Assembly: GCA_034180045.1 (NCBI GenBank)
Contig: JAXFOY010000025.1
Coordinates: forward strand, 135,744-199,743
Source: Eubacterium_B sp034180045
Lineage (GTDB): Bacteria; Bacillota; Clostridia; Peptostreptococcales; Anaerovoracaceae
Reading direction: 5' to 3'
DNA length: 64,000 bases
The notes under the pieces were generated by a model, which saw nothing but the letters and a program-made list of their open reading frames with translations, had not been told where the DNA came from and did not search any database. The stretch's first letter is position 1. Each line of letters opens with the position of its first letter. A program made the position numbers and the translations under genes. Below are positions 62,297 through 64,000 of the stretch, one piece after another.

Positions 62297-63359
62297 TAAG
62301 GTGGAAAAACCCGGCATTATAAATAAAACAAACGGTGAGGCACAGAATTTACAGGACAGAATAGGCGAATTTTTATTTCCGCATACTAAGGACTATATAT
62401 TTGATGAACTGTCCGAAAACTATCTTAAAAAAAATAATCTTCTCGATATTTTGCAGAATGTTCCTGTGCCTATTCGCAAAAACGACTTGACCAATTTGAC
62501 CAATGTAAAAATTGCACATAACATGTCTGTGATAATCGGTTGTGATTTGAATTTCAAATTTCGCGATAACTATGTGGAGTATATAAGACGCTCATTTGGA
62601 ATTGACTTTGCAAAACCTTTGATAAATGAGGGAATAGAGGCTGCATCAAAGAATGATTTCGATTACGCTTGCATATTATTTCGCGCGGCACTTTTAATCG
62701 ATACGGAATCTACGGATGCTCTTTATTGTTATGCAAGGGCATGTCGTGACTCGTATGAAGTCGGCGAGGGCGAGGACTTTGTCGGAAGATATAAGGCGGA
62801 AGCGCTCGAATCATTTGAACGTTTGACAATTAAAAAACCTGATTTTGATATGGGTTTTTATTTTCTCGGATACTCTTATTTGAATTTAGGACTTTATATT
62901 AAAGCCGGACTCACATGGGAGGATTTTCTAAAGCTTACAGAAGATGATGAAAGCAAAGAAAAGCAGGATATGCGTGATGAAGTTAAAGAATGGATGCATA
63001 AGCTTGAAGAACCCATTAAAATAGAGCAAGGTTATAATTGTGTACTTTCCGGAAAATTTGCAGAGGGCGTGGAGGTACTTTCCGCATATAAAGAGGATGA
63101 ACGCTTCAATACATGGTGGCCGCTTTGGTATTACCTGGGGATAGCGTATACAAATCTCGATGAAATATCACTTGCCGAAAAGTCGTTCCGCAAGGTACTT
63201 GAGATTTCTCCTAGTAATATAGAAACAATGCAGGAACTGGTTTCTTTATATAAGAAGACAGGCGATACGGAGTTGGAGCAAAAATATTCAGGAAAGATAA
63301 AGCTCGTGCAGCGCAATCAGGAAGAAGAACGGGCAGAAAAGAACAAAAGCTATTCCTAG
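62289..63359 (+). CDS. TPR-repeat protein
   Basis: A 356-residue protein, probably cytoplasmic. The N-terminal 100 residues have no recognised fold. From about residue 115 there are helical pairs typical of tetratricopeptide repeats: FDYACILFRAALLIDTESTDALY (split: DYACILFRAALLIDTES), GFYFLGYSYLNLGLYIKAG and LWYYLGIAYTNLDEISLAEKSF. A Lys/Glu-rich tail closes it. Its overlap with the B12-radical SAM gene suggests a scaffold or partner protein. No enzyme motif is seen. Confidence 0.8.
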   Translation: MTDKVEKPGIINKTNGEAQNLQDRIGEFLFPHTKDYIFDELSENYLKKNNLLDILQNVPVPIRKNDLTNLTNVKIAHNMSVIIGCDLNFKFRDNYVEYIRRSFGIDFAKPLINEGIEAASKNDFDYACILFRAALLIDTESTDALYCYARACRDSYEVGEGEDFVGRYKAEALESFERLTIKKPDFDMGFYFLGYSYLNLGLYIKAGLTWEDFLKLTEDDESKEKQDMRDEVKEWMHKLEEPIKIEQGYNCVLSGKFAEGVEVLSAYKEDERFNTWWPLWYYLGIAYTNLDEISLAEKSFRKVLEISPSNIETMQELVSLYKKTGDTELEQKYSGKIKLVQRNQEEERAEKNKSYS

Positions 63360-63413
63360 AAAAAAACGCAGATAAAAGCCGGTTAAAAAGCAAAAGGAAG
63401 AAGATAAATACGG

Positions 63414-63456
63414 GCAGCAAGTAAGGTGACAGTACCGAACTTACTGCCTTTTTATA
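63414..63456 (+). terminator. Probable terminator after the TPR gene
   Basis: GGCAG at 63415 and TAAG downstream pair with CTTACTGCC (63440-63448) with a bulge, followed by TTTTTATATTT. The stem is imperfect. Confidence 0.5.
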
Positions 63457-63527
63457 TTTAAGCTCGCTTTATAGAGAAACAAACCTTGCTCATATAAGTA
63501 GTTTTAAGACTTTCAGTTGCTTAGGTA

Positions 63528-63566
63528 TAAAAAATCCTTAACCGCCAAATTATAACGATTAAGGAT
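63528..63566 (-). terminator. Reverse-strand terminator behind the tRNA fragment
   Basis: On the reverse strand ATCCTTAA (63559-63566) pairs with TTAAGGAT (63534-63541), followed by a T run (A run at 63528-63533 on the plus strand). It lies 11 bases past the CCA end of the tRNA fragment, as expected for the original tRNA transcript. Confidence 0.7.
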
Positions 63567-63576
63567 GTGAATTACT

Positions 63577-63623
63577 TGGTTGCGGGGACAGGACTTGAAC
63601 CTGCGACCTCCGGGTTATGAGCC
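63577..63623 (-). other. 3' half of an initiator tRNA (CAT anticodon), attachment site of an integrated element
   Basis: Read on the reverse strand, 47 bases run from GGCTCATAACCC (anticodon arm) through the T arm GCAGG-TTCAAGT-CCTGT to CCCCGCAACCA. GCTCATAACCC and the CCCCGCAACCA end are those of initiator tRNA. Upstream of GGCTCATAA the sequence no longer fits a tRNA: there is no D arm, no GCGGGG acceptor strand, and the anticodon stem breaks at its third pair. A duplicated tRNA 3' end is the usual mark left by a site-specific integrase. Confidence 0.82.
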
Positions 63624-63750
63624 ACTGCTACTTTTTGACGTTCCGGAAAAGCCGCTAGGTCGCATTATTTTTTTATCGTATCCACGCATATTTATATTTG
63701 TGCTGTAAGAAAAGATCTAACCCTATTTTTACGTTTGGTAAAATAAAAAT

Positions 63751-63771
63751 AACGGACAAGGGAACGGACAA
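63751..63771 (+). repeat. Direct repeat pair near the element end
   Basis: AACGGACAA-GGG-AACGGACAA: two exact 9-base copies. Short direct repeats near an att site are often integrase arm-binding sites; that reading is inference. Confidence 0.5.
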
Positions 63772-63774
63772 CGA

Positions 63775-63999
63775 TTAGTTCTGGTAAATTGGGTGCCAAG
63801 CATACTTAGCAATGCTTTCATTCAGCTCTTTGATCTTTTTAATTCGGTTATTCGCTTTATTAAAATCAGAAAGATTTATAAGACCACAAACCTTCATTTT
63901 GACAAAAATCTCTGGCATTTGTTCAACCAACTTTTCCATTACCAATCCAAATTCTTCTATCTTTTTGATTGTATCCGATATCTCAGGGGGTATTTTCTC
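63775..63999 (-). CDS. Unknown protein, C-terminal part (element gene)
   Basis: A reverse-strand frame is open from the window edge to TAA at 63775-63777, giving 74 C-terminal residues. They are mostly helical and charged (SDTIKKIEEFGLVMEKLV, FNKANNRIKKIKELNESIA) and end AWHPIYQN. I see no tyrosine-recombinase or serine-recombinase signature in this part. Given its place next to the att site, an integrase, excisionase or accessory protein is possible but unproven. Confidence 0.5.
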   Translation of the reverse strand, partial: EKIPPEISDTIKKIEEFGLVMEKLVEQMPEIFVKMKVCGLINLSDFNKANNRIKKIKELNESIAKYAWHPIYQN

Positions 64000-64000
64000 A

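Larger units (their letters stand above)
63624..64000. mobile_element. Edge of an integrated genetic element (continues to the right)
   Basis: Everything right of the tRNA 3' fragment is inferred to be element DNA, because the chromosomal tRNA terminator lies on the left side and the tRNA 5' half is missing on the right. Positions 63624-63774 are non-coding. They contain TTCCGGAA (63641-63648) and two 9-base direct repeats AACGGACAA at 63751 and 63763, 12 bases apart, which could be integrase arm sites. Element type cannot be told from 377 bases. Confidence 0.6.

Noticed and set aside
63577..63664. Complete tRNA gene at the right edge
   Set aside because: The sequence before the anticodon loop has no D arm, no matching acceptor strand and about 15 extra bases, so only the 3' half is a tRNA.
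1..64000. CRISPR array or insertion sequence
   Set aside because: No regularly spaced 25-40 base repeats and no transposase were seen; the only tandem repeat is inside the CobW gene.

Overview
The window looks like the chromosome of a low-GC, probably anaerobic Clostridia-type Firmicute. The evidence is strong AGGAGG-type ribosome sites, occasional TTG starts, extended -10 promoters (TGATATAAT), FemAB-type cell-wall peptidyltransferases, a cobalamin riboswitch, a split transketolase, acyl-ACP thioesterase and a Firmicute-type dcw cluster running into pheST-zapA-mutS2. The dcw cluster has no sporulation genes beside ftsZ. A relative of the Eubacteriales family XIII / Anaerovoracaceae is my guess, from general resemblance only.

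Layout. 1-3.1 kb: end of a bile-acid/sodium-symporter-family protein, then a cobalamin riboswitch with its own terminator/antiterminator, controlling a large cell-wall-anchored surface protein. 3.1-10.2 kb: gdhA (reverse strand, with promoter and palindrome), a FemX-like transferase, mgtE, nnrD and the two transketolase subunits. 10.2-18.5 kb: a long stem-loop, a P-loop-like protein, ftsE-ftsX-PcsB-like hydrolase, recJ, ctpA, a TrpR/YerC-type regulator, an Sfp-type phosphopantetheinyl transferase and recX. 18.5-24 kb: a second FemX-like gene, an EamA exporter, a small HTH-like protein, two CobW-type metallochaperone GTPases (one with a His/Cys repeat, one fused to a TIGR03943-like domain) and an acyl-ACP thioesterase.

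24-32 kb is an accessory catabolic locus. A near-consensus sigma-54 promoter with an upstream palindrome precedes a cysteine hydrolase and an amino-acid permease. A membrane sensor kinase and an NtrC-type activator follow, then an ArsB/NhaD-type permease and an unknown protein. 32-38.5 kb: a MacB/FtsX-type ABC exporter on the reverse strand and several small, poorly known membrane or PH-like proteins, each with its own promoter or terminator.

38.5-50.7 kb is the division and cell-wall cluster: mraZ, rsmH, ftsL-like, PASTA-PBP, murF, mraY, murD, ftsW, murG, ftsQ, ftsZ. It lacks murE, murC, murB and ftsA. 50.7-63.4 kb: an rRNA/tRNA methyltransferase, pheS, pheT, zapA, mutS2, argS, two radical SAM proteins and a TPR protein.

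At the right edge a 47-bp copy of the 3' half of an initiator tRNA (anticodon CAT) lies at 63577-63623, reverse strand. Its 5' half is missing and unrelated DNA takes its place. I read this as the chromosome/element junction of an integrated mobile element that extends beyond the window.
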